45,855 bases of DNA, taken from positions 115,001-160,855 of the forward strand of contig CACPHU010000002.1 in NCBI GenBank assembly GCA_902633855.1, written 5' to 3'. Positions 9,371 to 19,567 of this stretch are shown piece by piece. The translations under genes and the position numbers were made by a program. Numbering within the stretch: the first letter of the stretch is position 1; every line of letters begins with the position of its first letter. This DNA comes from an uncultured OCS116 cluster bacterium (GTDB lineage Bacteria; Pseudomonadota; Alphaproteobacteria; Rhizobiales; TMED25). A model generated the notes under the pieces. That model was not told the DNA's origin, ran no database searches, and was given only the letters and a program-made list of their open reading frames with translations.

Positions 9371-9769
9371 CTAGATAAGGTCCCTCAAGGTTGCGAAGAA
9401 GGATTTATCAGCAGGCAAGACCTTGTAATCTGCGATATCATTGGGGAATGTCCATGCTAGTTCCTGATTTTCCATAGGTTTCATGAAGCCTTCCCATTTG
9501 CGGCATACGTAAAGTAGAACCACCACATAATATTTTTCATAATTCTTTTCTGTAAATGATAATGGAGCCAGACAAGCAGCTGAAATGTCAATATTAATCT
9601 CTTCCTTTAGCTCACGAATAATAGCTTCTTCTGGTGTTTCGTTTTCTTCCACTTTTCCACCAGGAAACTCCCAATATCCTGCATAATCTCTTCCTTTGGG
9701 CCTCTTATTAATTAGAACCTTTCCCTGCTCATTTATAAGAGCGCATGCGGCTACAAGTTTAATTTCCAT
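9371..9769 (-). CDS. mutT: MutT-like Nudix hydrolase
   Basis: This 132-residue Nudix protein has the MutT signature: the N-terminus VAACALINEQGKVLINKRP, the GYWEFPGGKVE segment, then ETPEEAIIRELKEEINI. The Nudix box is complete in its acidic residues (REL.EE), but the near-terminal glycine is asparagine (EEINI rather than EEVGI). MutT removes 8-oxo-dGTP from the nucleotide pool. The gene starts six bases after the argJ stop, and pairing with argJ is common in alphaproteobacteria. MutT is the best name by order and motif; other Nudix substrates are not excluded. Confidence 0.87.
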   Translation of the reverse strand: MEIKLVAACALINEQGKVLINKRPKGRDYAGYWEFPGGKVEENETPEEAIIRELKEEINIDISAACLAPLSFTEKNYEKYYVVVLLYVCRKWEGFMKPMENQELAWTFPNDIADYKVLPADKSFFATLRDLI

Positions 9770-9775
9770 AAGTCC

Positions 9776-10999
9776 TCAAGATCTGTAATCTGTGTTTATA
9801 TCAATATATTTATGTGAAAAATCACAAGTCCAAACTGTATGATCACAGCTTCCCATACCAAGATCTATAATGATTTGAATTTCATCTTTTTTCATGTATT
9901 GCTTCACGATTTCTTCATTATAATTATCAAGCGCCATTCCTCCAGAAATTATCTTATGCTCACCAAAAAATAATCCTAGTGCCTCATGATTTATCTCCTC
10001 GTAGGATTTCCCAATTGCTGCAATTACTCTTCCCCAATTTGGATCTTCCCCATAAATTGCTGTTTTGACAAGAGGCGAATTTGCAACTGATTTTGCTATA
10101 TTTGTTGCAATATACTTATTTTTTGCTCCAGATACAATTATTTCAACAAATTTCGTTGCGCCCTCTCCATCTTGTACAATCTGTTTTGCTAAGTCTGTAG
10201 CAACATCATTCAAAGCATTCCTGAACAAATTAATTCTCGGATCATTTGCTTTGCTGATCATGTCATGGCGGGCTTCATTAGTTGATATTAGCATTACAGT
10301 GTCACTAGTTGAAGTGTCGCCATCAACCGTGATTGAATTGAAGCTGTTCTTCGTTGCATCAATAAGTAAACTTTTCAAAAGAGTGCCATCCACGTTCGCG
10401 TCAGTAAATATGTACGATAGCATGGTTCCCATGTTTGGCTCAATCATCCCGGACCCCTTTGCGATACCCAGAATATTTATTTCACTTTTATCAATAAAAA
10501 AATTTTTTAATGATAATTTCGGAAATGTATCTGTGGTCATAATTGCCTCAGCGGCGTCCAACCATGATGATCCTTTATTTGACTTTGCGAAGCTCAATGC
10601 ATCGACAATTGATTTTGTATTTAAAAATTCCCCAATCACCCCTGTCGATGAAACAGCGACCTCCTCTTTCTCACAATTTAGCATCTCGGCAACATAATTT
10701 AAAATATGATCAAGATCTTCTTCCCCTCGACGCCCCGTAAACGCATTTGCATTACCAGAATTTACAAGTAAGCCCCTGATTTTATCTTTTAAATTATTCT
10801 TTGCCCAGCCAACAGGTACTGATGGGCATGATGATTTTGTATATAATGATGCCTGTGAAACAGGCTTATCGAACTTAATTAATAACAAATCCTTCCTGTT
10901 CTTGTAGTGGGCATTTGAAGTGAATGTGTATACACGTAGACCCACCAAATCTGGTTCTTTAAAATTTTTTATTTCTTTAATTTTTTTTTTAATATTCAT
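9776..10999 (-). CDS. argJ: ArgJ, bifunctional ornithine acetyltransferase / N-acetylglutamate synthase
   Basis: ArgJ recycles acetyl groups in arginine synthesis, moving acetyl from N-acetylornithine to glutamate. The self-cleavage site is MGTMLSYI, with the nucleophile T192, so the proenzyme should split into alpha and beta chains between G191 and T192. The usual residue before the threonine is alanine; glycine here is a mild variant. Other conserved blocks are VNSGNANAFTG, VAVSSTGVIGE, ITVDGDTSTSDT and the C-terminal YIDINTDYRS. Length is 407, normal. It is divergent from secA, sharing a 197-base intergenic region. Confidence 0.96.
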   Translation of the reverse strand: MNIKKKIKEIKNFKEPDLVGLRVYTFTSNAHYKNRKDLLLIKFDKPVSQASLYTKSSCPSVPVGWAKNNLKDKIRGLLVNSGNANAFTGRRGEEDLDHILNYVAEMLNCEKEEVAVSSTGVIGEFLNTKSIVDALSFAKSNKGSSWLDAAEAIMTTDTFPKLSLKNFFIDKSEINILGIAKGSGMIEPNMGTMLSYIFTDANVDGTLLKSLLIDATKNSFNSITVDGDTSTSDTVMLISTNEARHDMISKANDPRINLFRNALNDVATDLAKQIVQDGEGATKFVEIIVSGAKNKYIATNIAKSVANSPLVKTAIYGEDPNWGRVIAAIGKSYEEINHEALGLFFGEHKIISGGMALDNYNEEIVKQYMKKDEIQIIIDLGMGSCDHTVWTCDFSHKYIDINTDYRS

Positions 11000-11196
11000 G
11001 CTAGATATCCAAATATGAGAGAGTCAAAATATAGCCCAATTTTTTGCATTTTTTTAATTTATAATTACCTTAAACTTAATATATATTATACATACAATTA
11101 TTGTAAGTAGTTATGTCTATTCATTAATCATTGATTTTATTTGTTAATCAGTTGTTTAGTATATATAGATAAATACTATTGTTGAGGGATTTTTTG
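11000..11196. promoter_or_regulatory. Divergent argJ/secA intergenic region
   Basis: These 197 very AT-rich bases separate argJ (leftward) and secA (rightward) and must hold both promoters. I see several TATA-like runs near 11080-11100 and 11158-11170 but no unambiguous -35/-10 pair. GAGGG at 11184-11188 is the ribosome site for the secA ATG at 11197. No leader hairpin or secM-like arrest gene is visible. Confidence 0.5.
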
Positions 11197-13938
11197 ATGA
11201 TTGATTTAAAAAAAATTACAAACAGCTTGTTTAACAAGCCCATCAAAAAGAAGTATAAATTCTATGAAGACCAAGTTTCATTAATTAATCAACTTGAAAA
11301 AGAGTATTCCTCACTCAAAGATGAAGATCTAAGAAAAAAAACCACTGAATTTAAAGATAGAATATCAAATGGATCTCAACTATCTGATTTATTAGTTGAA
11401 GCATTTACAGTTGTTCGTGAGGCATCGAAAAGAACATTAGGTCAAAGACATTATGACGTACAGTTAATTGGGGGAATGGTGCTCAATGAAGGTGGAATCA
11501 GTGAAATGAAAACTGGTGAAGGTAAAACTCTTGTTTCAACTCTTCCCGTATATTTGAATTCGCTAACCGGTAAGGGTGTTCACGTAATTACTGTTAATGA
11601 TTATTTGGCACAGAGAGACTCAGAATGGATGGGTCAAATTTTTAACTTTCTTGGATTAGATGTTGGATGCCTTCAAAATGACTTGACCGATGCAGATAGA
11701 AAGGTTGCCTACAATGCAGACATAACTTATGGCACAAATAACGAATTTGGCTTCGATTATCTGCGAGATAACATGAAGCATGATTTCGAAAGTATGGTTC
11801 AAAGAGGACACAATTTTGCAATCGTTGATGAGGTTGACTCAATTTTGATAGATGAAGCCAGAACGCCTCTCATAATATCAGGTCCCTCTGAAGTAAAATC
11901 TGAGATGTACAACTCAATAAATAAACTGATGCCACTTTTGGTAGATGAAGATTATGACATTGATGAAAAGACGAAGTCTGTTAATCTCTCTGACAAAGGG
12001 ATTGAGCACGCAGAGGAATTATTGAAAACGAACGGTCTTTTGACCGGTCAATCTCTTTTTGATATAGAAAATATTTCCATTATTCACCACATAAATCAAG
12101 CAGCTCGAGCTCACAAGCTTTTTGTTAAAAATAAAGATTACATAGTCAAAGAAGGCAAGGTAATAATCATCGATGAATTCACCGGAAGAATGATGGAAGG
12201 TCGAAGATATTCAGACGGCCTACATCAGGCAATTGAAGCAAAGGAAAATTGTCAAATTCAAGCTGAAAATCAAACACTCGCATCAGTAACATTCCAAAAT
12301 TATTTTAGATTATATGAAAAATTAGGTGGCATGACTGGAACAGCATCAACTGAAGCTGAAGAATTTATGGATATTTATGGGTTGCCCGTATTAGAAATAC
12401 CCACAAATGAAGCTGTTAACCGAATTGATGAGAATGATGAAATATATATGACAGTTGAAGAAAAATATGATGCCATCATAAAAGAAATAAAAGAATGTAA
12501 TACAAATCAACAGCCTATATTAGTTGGTACGACCTCGATAGAAAAATCAGAAGTAATCGCCACCATGTTAGAAAAATTGGGCTTCAAGCGCACGAATTAT
12601 ATTGAGAATAAAAACACTAATATCCAAAAAAATACTTTTTCAGTACTTAATGCCAAATATCATGAGCAGGAAGCGAAAATTATTGAACAGGCTGGTAGGC
12701 TTGGCGCCATCACAATTGCAACAAATATGGCTGGAAGAGGAACAGACATTCAGCTTGGAGGAAATCTTGAAGCGGAATTAAAATTATTAGATAAATCAAG
12801 TATTGAAGATGACAAAAAAATTTCCGCCATAAGAAATAGAATAGCTGATGAAAAACAGCAAGTGATTAAGTCAGGGGGGCTTTACGTGATAGGGACCGAA
12901 AGGCACGAGAGTCGAAGAATAGATAATCAATTAAGAGGTAGGTCGGGAAGACAAGGTGACCCAGGAAAATCAAAATTTTACCTGAGCTTGCAGGACGACT
13001 TGATGAGAATCTTTGGGTCTGAAGATATGGAGTCATTACTCAAAAAATTTGGGCTCAAGGATGGAGAACCAATTGTCCACCCATGGATAAATAAAGCTCT
13101 TGAAAAAGCCCAAACAAAAATAGAGTCACGGAATTTTGATATTAGAAAAAATATCCTGCAATTTGATGACGTTATGAACGATCAAAGAAAAGTGGTCTTC
13201 GAACAGCGTAAAGATCTCATGGATGATACAGAGGCCTCAGAAACTATTATAGATATGCGCTACGAATATATCGAGGATATGGTAAAAGATTATATTCCCG
13301 AAAACTCATATCCCGAGCAATGGGATACACAAGCACTTCGAAATAAAATTAAAACAAATCTTTTAATTGATGCCCCTGTTGACCAATGGGCTGCAGAAGA
13401 AGGCATTGCTGAAGACGAAATAATCACACGTTTAAAAAAAATAATTGATCAGATAATGGCAATTAAAGAAAAAAAATATGGTGAAGAAGTTATACGTAAG
13501 ATTGAAAAAACAGTGCTATTACAAGTACTCGATATTTTATGGCGCGAACACTTATCAAGACTTGAACACTTGAGAACATCAGTATCATTGCGAGGTTATG
13601 GGCAAAGGGATCCATTAAACGAGTATAAAACTGAGAGCTTCGAGCTATTTCAAAGCCTATTGATTAGACTAAGAGAGCAAGTCACTGCCCACCTAATAAG
13701 AGTAGAAATAGTTAAAAAAGAGAATTTTGAAAAAAAATCGGATGAGTCAGATGAGATGGATGCATCAGATACTCAAAAACAGAAGAAAGAGAAAAATCAA
13801 AACCAAGCTGAGTTATTCCCAGCTGCAGCAAAACAGAGTAATTTAGATCCTAAAACATTTGGAAAAGTTGGCAGAAACACCCCATGCCCTTGCGGAAGTG
13901 GAAAGAAATTTAAGCACTGCCATGGAAGTACAATATGA
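11197..13938 (+). CDS. secA: SecA, preprotein translocase ATPase
   Basis: SecA drives export of unfolded proteins through SecYEG. Walker A is in EMKTGEGKT, Walker B is in [17 protein letters not shown], and the helicase motif [11 protein letters not shown] and [12 protein letters not shown] are intact. The preprotein cross-linking, scaffold and wing regions follow. The C-terminus has the SecB/zinc motif [14 protein letters not shown] after a charged linker. The ATG at 11197 has GAGGG eight bases upstream and gives 913 residues; upstream TTG codons would add only six. The stop abuts the accA stop with no base between. Normal in every respect. Confidence 0.97.
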   Translation: MIDLKKITNSLFNKPIKKKYKFYEDQVSLINQLEKEYSSLKDEDLRKKTTEFKDRISNGSQLSDLLVEAFTVVREASKRTLGQRHYDVQLIGGMVLNEGGISEMKTGEGKTLVSTLPVYLNSLTGKGVHVITVNDYLAQRDSEWMGQIFNFLGLDVGCLQNDLTDADRKVAYNADITYGTNNEFGFDYLRDNMKHDFESMVQRGHNFAIVDEVDSILIDEARTPLIISGPSEVKSEMYNSINKLMPLLVDEDYDIDEKTKSVNLSDKGIEHAEELLKTNGLLTGQSLFDIENISIIHHINQAARAHKLFVKNKDYIVKEGKVIIIDEFTGRMMEGRRYSDGLHQAIEAKENCQIQAENQTLASVTFQNYFRLYEKLGGMTGTASTEAEEFMDIYGLPVLEIPTNEAVNRIDENDEIYMTVEEKYDAIIKEIKECNTNQQPILVGTTSIEKSEVIATMLEKLGFKRTNYIENKNTNIQKNTFSVLNAKYHEQEAKIIEQAGRLGAITIATNMAGRGTDIQLGGNLEAELKLLDKSSIEDDKKISAIRNRIADEKQQVIKSGGLYVIGTERHESRRIDNQLRGRSGRQGDPGKSKFYLSLQDDLMRIFGSEDMESLLKKFGLKDGEPIVHPWINKALEKAQTKIESRNFDIRKNILQFDDVMNDQRKVVFEQRKDLMDDTEASETIIDMRYEYIEDMVKDYIPENSYPEQWDTQALRNKIKTNLLIDAPVDQWAAEEGIAEDEIITRLKKIIDQIMAIKEKKYGEEVIRKIEKTVLLQVLDILWREHLSRLEHLRTSVSLRGYGQRDPLNEYKTESFELFQSLLIRLREQVTAHLIRVEIVKKENFEKKSDESDEMDASDTQKQKKEKNQNQAELFPAAAKQSNLDPKTFGKVGRNTPCPCGSGKKFKHCHGSTI

Positions 13939-14889
13939 TTAGCCAACGCGACCTATAGCCAAGAATTTATCACGTCTGTCTTCGATAATTATTTTTCGAT
14001 CTAATTTAGTTATCTCTGATAAATGTCTGGACAGAGTTGTTTCAACATCTCTCAAAATCTTTTCATGATTTCGATGTGCTCCACCAACAGGTTCCGGTAT
14101 AACGTCATCAATAATCTTCATTTCAATTAGATCTTGAGCAGTTATTTTCATGCTATTTGCTGCTTCGCTCGCTTTTCCAGAGTCTCTCCATAGAATTGAT
14201 GCTGATGCCTCCGGTGAAGCAACTGTATATATTGAGTGCTCTAACATTATTACCCTATTTGCGGTTGCAATTGCTACGGCACCGCCGGACCCCCCTTCAC
14301 CAATTATTATTGAAATAAGTGGCACGCCAACATTGAGGCAAGTCTGGGTTGACCTTGCTATTGCTTCGGACTGACCTCGTTCCTCGGCTCCAATACCCGG
14401 ATAGGCACCCGCAGTATCAACAAATGTAACGATAGGGATATTAAATCTATCAGCAAGGCTCATCAAACGCTCGGCTTTTCTGTAACCTTCAGGGCCCGCC
14501 ATACCAAAATTATGTTTTATTCTTTCGGTTGTATTTGAGCCTTTTTCATGACCAATTACCATTACGTTGGTGTCACCAAATTTGGCAAGACCACCGATAA
14601 TTGCATGATCATTGGAGTATTTTCTATCTCCTGCTAACTCAATAAAGTCTTCAAATAATGCTTCAAGGTAGTCTCTAAAGTGCGGTCTATCGGGGTGACG
14701 AGCCACTTTAGTTTTCTGCCATGGACTCAAAGTTGAATATAACTTCTCAAGAGCCATATTTGCTTTCTGTTCAAGTTGTTTTATGTTTTCGTCAATTGAT
14801 ATGTCTTCATCGCTTGGTGTTAGCTGCCTAAGCTCGCTTACCTTACTTTCTAGTTCTGCTACATTTTTTTCGAAGTCAAGATATTGCAT
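13939..14889 (-). CDS. accA: AccA, acetyl-CoA carboxylase carboxyltransferase alpha subunit
   Basis: AccA, with AccD, transfers carboxyl from biotin to acetyl-CoA to make malonyl-CoA for fatty acids. The conserved blocks are WQKTKVARHPDRPHFRDYL, IIGGLAKFGDTNVMVIGHEKG, NFGMAGPEGYRKAERLM and the oxyanion region VGVPLISIIIGEGGSGGAVAI. Length is 316, typical. It lies next to xerD on the same strand, a common alphaproteobacterial order. accD is not in the window. Confidence 0.96.
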   Translation of the reverse strand: MQYLDFEKNVAELESKVSELRQLTPSDEDISIDENIKQLEQKANMALEKLYSTLSPWQKTKVARHPDRPHFRDYLEALFEDFIELAGDRKYSNDHAIIGGLAKFGDTNVMVIGHEKGSNTTERIKHNFGMAGPEGYRKAERLMSLADRFNIPIVTFVDTAGAYPGIGAEERGQSEAIARSTQTCLNVGVPLISIIIGEGGSGGAVAIATANRVIMLEHSIYTVASPEASASILWRDSGKASEAANSMKITAQDLIEMKIIDDVIPEPVGGAHRNHEKILRDVETTLSRHLSEITKLDRKIIIEDRRDKFLAIGRVG

Positions 14890-14958
14890 AAAAAATTGCT
14901 CTTAGTTTTCTTTAATATAATGAATATAATAGTTTAACGAAACTATAACATATTTATA

Positions 14959-15885
14959 TCACATTTTTTTTGATAAAGGATGATTTTCCTTTATAGCCAT
15001 TTTTAGCTTATCGTCTAAGATGTGCGTATATATTTGTGTTGTTGAGATATCTGAATGGCCAAGCATTTGCTGCACGGAGCGTAAATCTGCTCCATTTTGC
15101 AATAGATGACTTGCGAAAGCGTGCCTGAGTACATGAGGTGAAATATTTTTTTCGTCAAGACCCGCCCCTCTTGCATAAGCTTTTAATTCACTAGCAAAAT
15201 ATTGGCGAGTAAGAGACTTATTTTTTCTTGAACCAGGGTATAAATATGTCTCCTTTGCTAAATCTCGATCGCAACCTAAAAGGTCAAGATAATGTCTCGT
15301 CTCACTTAAGGCTTCCTCCGTCAAAGGAACAATCCTCTCCTTATTCCCTTTTCCCATCACATTTAAGAAATAATTATGCTGGTTCAAGTCTGAAATCTTT
15401 ATAGATAATAATTCACTAACCCTCATACCTGTTGAATATAGTATCTCTATTTGTGATAAAAATCTCTGGTGTCTTAATCTCTTTTTATGAATTAATTCAC
15501 CTCCAGTTTGCAAGTCTTTAACGTGCTTTATTAATTTTAATATCGAGTTTTCACTCAGTAATTTCGGAAGTGATCTCCCGAGTTTGGGACCTTCAATTCC
15601 ATTCATTGGATTATCAGTTATTATATTTTCTTGAAATAAGAATTTATAAAACTGTCGAATTGTACTCATATGCCGCGCTAATGAACTGCTAGTTGCGCCA
15701 CTCTTCGAAATTTCTCTAAAAAACTCACGCATGCTTGCATTTTCAACTTTTTCTAGTAAGAGTTTTTTTCGGTTTAAGTAACGCGACAAATTATTTAAAT
15801 CATGCCTGTAGGAAGTAAGAGTATTTTGAGTAGCTGCTCTTTCAACTGACATCATTTCAATAAAATTTTCAATGAGCTGACTCAT
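14959..15885 (-). CDS. xerD: XerD-type site-specific tyrosine recombinase
   Basis: XerD resolves chromosome dimers at dif with XerC. The N-terminal SAM-like core-binding domain is at about 5-95. The catalytic domain has all six residues: R158 (STGMRVSELL), K182 (GKGNKE), H254 and R257 (HVLRHAFASHLL), H280 (MLGHSDISTTQIYTH) and the nucleophile Y289, by the numbering of a frame starting three codons upstream at a GTG. I prefer the ATG at 15885. Position between accA and aroK is the conserved housekeeping xerD locus, so I do not read it as a mobile-element integrase. The XerD rather than XerC label rests on this order. Confidence 0.9.
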   Translation of the reverse strand: MSQLIENFIEMMSVERAATQNTLTSYRHDLNNLSRYLNRKKLLLEKVENASMREFFREISKSGATSSSLARHMSTIRQFYKFLFQENIITDNPMNGIEGPKLGRSLPKLLSENSILKLIKHVKDLQTGGELIHKKRLRHQRFLSQIEILYSTGMRVSELLSIKISDLNQHNYFLNVMGKGNKERIVPLTEEALSETRHYLDLLGCDRDLAKETYLYPGSRKNKSLTRQYFASELKAYARGAGLDEKNISPHVLRHAFASHLLQNGADLRSVQQMLGHSDISTTQIYTHILDDKLKMAIKENHPLSKKM

Positions 15886-15985
15886 GCAATTCACAATACT
15901 TTTAAGAAGATAAATACATTATTTATTAATGTTAATATGTAATATTTAATATATGGTTATTTTGGTTTTTAACAGGAATAAATAA

Positions 15986-16507
15986 ATGCATATTGTGCTT
16001 GTAGGAATGATGGCATCTGGTAAGTCAAGTATTGGTAAAGTCCTATCCAAGTCCATGAATATTCCCTTTCTCGATATCGATAAGGAGATTGAGTTTCATG
16101 AAAGAAGGAGCATCAAATCGATTTTCGAAAACAGTGGAGAGAGATATTTTAGAAAACTTGAAAGTAAAATTATAATTGAGAACCTCGGAGTAAAGAAAAC
16201 AATGGTAATTGCTCTTGGTGGAGGTGCTTTTTTGAATGCAGCAGTCCGAAAAAATGTAAATGAAAAGTCAATATCAGTTTGGCTTGACGTTAATATAGAG
16301 ACGATAATAACTCGCGTAAAAAAAAATCAAAAACGACCTCTTATCGAGAAAAAATCTGACGAAGAAGTTAAGAAAATATATGAAAAAAGATTGAAATATT
16401 ACGAAATGTCAAAAATTCATATAGACTGCAATAAAAAAACTAAGACAGAATGTGCAGAAGAAATTATTTTCAAGCTCAAAAGTATAGGTATCAATGAGAA
16501 CAATTGA
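15986..16507 (+). CDS. aroK: Shikimate kinase
   Basis: This enzyme phosphorylates shikimate in the chorismate pathway. Walker A is GMMASGKSSIGKVLS (about 7-21); FLDIDKEIE holds the shikimate-binding aspartate, and FRKLESKII and ALGGGAF are the other substrate-binding blocks, with the lid arginine in KNQKRPLIEK. Length is 173, normal. Its last 14 bases overlap aroB, so the two are translationally coupled. It is divergent from xerD. Confidence 0.95.
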   Translation: MHIVLVGMMASGKSSIGKVLSKSMNIPFLDIDKEIEFHERRSIKSIFENSGERYFRKLESKIIIENLGVKKTMVIALGGGAFLNAAVRKNVNEKSISVWLDVNIETIITRVKKNQKRPLIEKKSDEEVKKIYEKRLKYYEMSKIHIDCNKKTKTECAEEIIFKLKSIGINENN

Positions 16508-17594
16508 AGTAAATCTTGATAAAGATCCATATAAAGTTCTATATTCTGATATTCAACAAGGAATTCAAACTATCCAGGCTGAGAGTATTAAAGGGAGGAA
16601 AATTGCGGTTATTTCTGATAATGACGCAGCAAATAATAACCTAGACGCGCTCAAAAAGGCTTTATCACGCTATGACATTAAACTAATCGAAATTATTTTG
16701 TCCCCCGGTGAAAAAAATAAAGAATTAATGATTGCAGAAAGTATTATTGATAAACTTTTATCAAAAAAGTTTGAACGCGGTGATCTTATCATTGGACTTG
16801 GAGGAGGAGTAATTGGGGATTTGTCTGGTTTCGTTGCAAGTATAATCCATCGAGGAGTTAAATTTATTAACATACCTACGACTTTATTAGCACAGGTAGA
16901 TTCATCAATCGGAGGGAAAACAGGCGTTAATAGTAAATATGGGAAAAATCTTATTGGTTGCTTCAAGCAACCGGAATTAGTTGTTTGTGATATAAATTCA
17001 CTCTCCACACTTCCAAAAAGAGATCTACTTGCAGGTTATGCTGAGCTAATAAAGCATGCGCTCATTGGAGATGCTGAATTATTTAGCTATCTCCAAAATA
17101 ATGTCAAAAATATATTTAATGACCATACCATTTTGCAGGAAGCCATACACAGAAGTGCACTTGTAAAAGCAGATATAGTAATGGAAGATACTCATGAAAA
17201 AAATATAAGGGCCCAATTAAACTTAGGCCACACCTATGGTCATGCTATTGAGTCATTCTACAAATATGATGGGCGTTTACTTCATGGAGAAGCCATATCG
17301 ATTGGAATTATTATGGCTTTCAAAACATCCCTTAGGCTTGGTTTATGTCAGGCAGATCATCTTCATATTGTTGAAGATCATTTCAATAAAATTGGTTTGC
17401 TGACTCATTTGAAAAGTTTAAATGGAAAAAAAATATTACCTGAAAAAATTATTGATCTAATGCGAAGTGATAAAAAAGTCACGAATGGGACAATAAATTT
17501 AGTACTCCCAAGAGAAATAGGGCGTGTTGAAATCCGAAATGATGTTAATGAAAATGTCATTCAGGATGTACTTCACGAAACACTCCATCTTTAA
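16494..17594 (+). CDS. aroB: 3-dehydroquinate synthase
   Basis: AroB makes 3-dehydroquinate, the second step of the shikimate pathway, using NAD and a divalent metal. Conserved blocks are ILSPGEKNKEL, IIGLGGGVIGDLSGFVAS, IPTTLLAQVDSSIGGKTGVN, the metal-binding GYAELIKHALI and LNLGHTYGHAIE, and HGEAISIGI. Length is 366, normal. It starts inside the end of aroK, so the pair forms an operon. Its stop overlaps the bolA stop from the other strand. Confidence 0.96.
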   Translation: MRTIEVNLDKDPYKVLYSDIQQGIQTIQAESIKGRKIAVISDNDAANNNLDALKKALSRYDIKLIEIILSPGEKNKELMIAESIIDKLLSKKFERGDLIIGLGGGVIGDLSGFVASIIHRGVKFINIPTTLLAQVDSSIGGKTGVNSKYGKNLIGCFKQPELVVCDINSLSTLPKRDLLAGYAELIKHALIGDAELFSYLQNNVKNIFNDHTILQEAIHRSALVKADIVMEDTHEKNIRAQLNLGHTYGHAIESFYKYDGRLLHGEAISIGIIMAFKTSLRLGLCQADHLHIVEDHFNKIGLLTHLKSLNGKKILPEKIIDLMRSDKKVTNGTINLVLPREIGRVEIRNDVNENVIQDVLHETLHL

Positions 17595-17896
17595 AAACAA
17601 GTCAACTTGCCAGCAGAGTCATTTTCTTTTGAAGTTTTTGTTGATATTGATAGTGAGTGAATCATTTTAATTTCATCAAATAGTAATTCGTTTATTATCT
17701 TATGACGTTCTAATTTTGATTTATCGATAAAGTGATCTGAAACGATGGTGATATGAAAATGAGTTTGCCCGCCCTCCTTCCAACCGGAATGGCCTTTATG
17801 CTTGTCAGAAACATCGGCAATATCAAGTTCTATTGGCTCCAAAACCATTATCTTAGCCCTTATTTTATCGGTAATATTAATTTGCAAAGTTCCCAA
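17591..17896 (-). CDS. bolA: BolA family protein
   Basis: A 101-residue BolA-fold protein. The family core is LDIADVSDKHKGHSGWKEGG followed by THFHITIVSDHF and LERHKIINELL. The histidine in KHKGH and the H in THFHI region are the usual Fe-S ligand candidates with monothiol glutaredoxins, although the partner glutaredoxin is not adjacent here. No ATG fits the N-terminus: the first in-frame start is TTG at 17896, just after an in-frame TAA, and a second TTG lies three codons on. An internal ATG would remove the first helix. It is divergent from the J-protein gene with a 42-base gap. Confidence 0.87.
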   Translation of the reverse strand: MGTLQINITDKIRAKIMVLEPIELDIADVSDKHKGHSGWKEGGQTHFHITIVSDHFIDKSKLERHKIINELLFDEIKMIHSLSISTKTSKENDSAGKLTCF

Positions 17897-17938
17897 AAAA
17901 TATTTATACGAATTTTAGTTAAACAGAGTAAAAAATAA

Positions 17939-18547
17939 ATGGCAAACGTTAATTCAAAATTTTTTGATGGTATAAAAATATCCAAAAAACAAGAGTCTAT
18001 AAAAAGAGAAGATAATTGCCAGTGGGAAGATTGCGAGATGCCAGCAGTTCACAAAGCACCTAAGGGGAGGGGTATGGAAGGGCAATATTATAATTTTTGT
18101 CTTAAACATGTCCGTGAATATAATAAAAACTACAATTATTTTGAAGGTATGAATCAAACTGATCTCTCAAAATTTCAAAAAGAAGCAATGCTTGGGGATA
18201 GGCCAACTTGGAAGCTTGGTGTTGATAATAAAGATCAGCTGGGTAGTTTTTCGGCTGAAGAAATACTTAAAAAATTGAAGGCTAACCGCACAGGTATAAA
18301 TCAAGATAGTGAGAAATCAAATTATAATAGCCAAAAAAGACAAAAGATTGGAAATGCTGCAAAAAAAGCGCTATATGTACTAGGATTGGATAATACATCG
18401 ACAAGTGATGAAATTAAAAACAGGTATAAGCTTTTAGTTAAAAAGCATCATCCCGATCTTAAAGGCGGTAAAGAAACATCAGATGAGAAATTAATTGAGA
18501 TTATCAAATCATATAGATATTTAAAATCAATTGGACTTGTAAATTGA
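17939..18547 (+). CDS. J-domain (DnaJ-like) protein next to cobS
   Basis: A 202-residue protein with a C-terminal J domain (about 140-200) whose HPD motif is in VKKHHPDLKGG. The domain stimulates DnaK ATPase. The N-terminal part has cysteines at C23, C28 and about C50, in NCQWEDCEMPAVHKAPKGRG and FCLKHVREYN, a conserved alphaproteobacterial segment that may bind a metal. No Gly/Phe region or CxxCxGxG zinc domain is present, so it is a type III J protein, not DnaJ itself. It is followed by cobS after 20 bases, the usual order in alphaproteobacteria; the client is unknown. Confidence 0.88.
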   Translation: MANVNSKFFDGIKISKKQESIKREDNCQWEDCEMPAVHKAPKGRGMEGQYYNFCLKHVREYNKNYNYFEGMNQTDLSKFQKEAMLGDRPTWKLGVDNKDQLGSFSAEEILKKLKANRTGINQDSEKSNYNSQKRQKIGNAAKKALYVLGLDNTSTSDEIKNRYKLLVKKHHPDLKGGKETSDEKLIEIIKSYRYLKSIGLVN

Positions 18548-18567
18548 ACTTAAACTGAGGAAGAAAA

Positions 18568-19557
18568 ATGAATACAGAAAATGAAGATAAGAACCTAACA
18601 CCAGATATTGAGATATCGGTTGAAAAAACTTTTGGATTTAAGTCAAAATTGAAAGTTCCAGCCTACTCGGTTAGGAATGAATATGTACCTGAAATTGACG
18701 ACTCGTATATATTTGATCCTCAAACCACGCTAGCTATTCTTGCAGGGTTCTCTCACAACAGACGTGTAATTGTACAAGGGTATCACGGAACAGGAAAATC
18801 AACTCATATAGAGCAGGTTGCCGCTCGTCTGAATTGGCCGTGTTTGCGAATAAATCTTGATAGCCACGTGAGCAGGATAGATTTAGTAGGAAAAGATGCG
18901 ATAGTGCTGGAGGATGGGAAACAAGTAACTGAATTCAAAGAGGGTATTCTTCCTTGGGCACTACAATCAAATATTGCTCTTGTATTCGATGAGTATGACG
19001 CCGGCAGACCCGACGTCATGTTTGTTATACAAAGAGTGCTCGAGGTGTCTGGAAAGCTTACACTGCTTGATCAAAGTAAGGTAATAAAGCCGCACCCATA
19101 TTTTAGGATGTTTGCGACCACAAACACTGTTGGGCTTGGGGATACAACTGGCTTATATCATGGTACTCAACAGATAAATCAAGGGCAAATGGATAGATGG
19201 TCGATTGTTTCAACATTAAATTACTTGCCCCATGATGTCGAAAAATCTATCGTCATATCAAAAGCAAAATCATACGAAAATAAGGATGGTGAACAGACAA
19301 TTGATAAAATGGTAAAGGTCGCCGAACTGTCAAGAAATGCATTCATAAATGGTGATCTATCGACGGTAATGAGCCCAAGAACTGTTCTTACATGGGCAGA
19401 AAATAGTCTCATATTTGATGATATTGGCTTTGCTTTCAGGCTTACTTTTTTAAACAAATGCGACGAACTCGAACGACCGGTAGTGGCAGAATTCTTCCAA
19501 AGATGTTTTGACCAAGAACTTGAGGGTGTAGAACTAATTAAATCAACAGAAGAATAA
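18568..19557 (+). CDS. cobS: CobS, aerobic cobaltochelatase ATPase subunit
   Basis: CobS is the AAA+ motor of the cobaltochelatase CobNST, which inserts cobalt into hydrogenobyrinate diamide in aerobic vitamin B12 synthesis. Walker A is GYHGTGKST (71-79), Walker B is [13 protein letters not shown] (about 137-149), and [19 protein letters not shown] is the characteristic sensor region. Length is 329, typical. GAGGAAG lies just before the ATG. cobT follows after ten bases, so the two form an operon with the upstream J-protein gene. No cobN is present in the window. Confidence 0.95.
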   Translation: MNTENEDKNLTPDIEISVEKTFGFKSKLKVPAYSVRNEYVPEIDDSYIFDPQTTLAILAGFSHNRRVIVQGYHGTGKSTHIEQVAARLNWPCLRINLDSHVSRIDLVGKDAIVLEDGKQVTEFKEGILPWALQSNIALVFDEYDAGRPDVMFVIQRVLEVSGKLTLLDQSKVIKPHPYFRMFATTNTVGLGDTTGLYHGTQQINQGQMDRWSIVSTLNYLPHDVEKSIVISKAKSYENKDGEQTIDKMVKVAELSRNAFINGDLSTVMSPRTVLTWAENSLIFDDIGFAFRLTFLNKCDELERPVVAEFFQRCFDQELEGVELIKSTEE

Positions 19558-19567
19558 TTACTAGGAT

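Noticed and set aside
10065-10697. Long plus-strand reading frame opposite argJ
   Set aside because: It is an antisense shadow of a well-conserved gene with no ribosome site or family features.
14959-15885. Tyrosine recombinase as the integrase of the phn island
   Set aside because: It is 14 kb away, lies in the conserved accA-xerD-aroK-aroB order and has the full XerD pattern, so it is the housekeeping chromosome-dimer recombinase.
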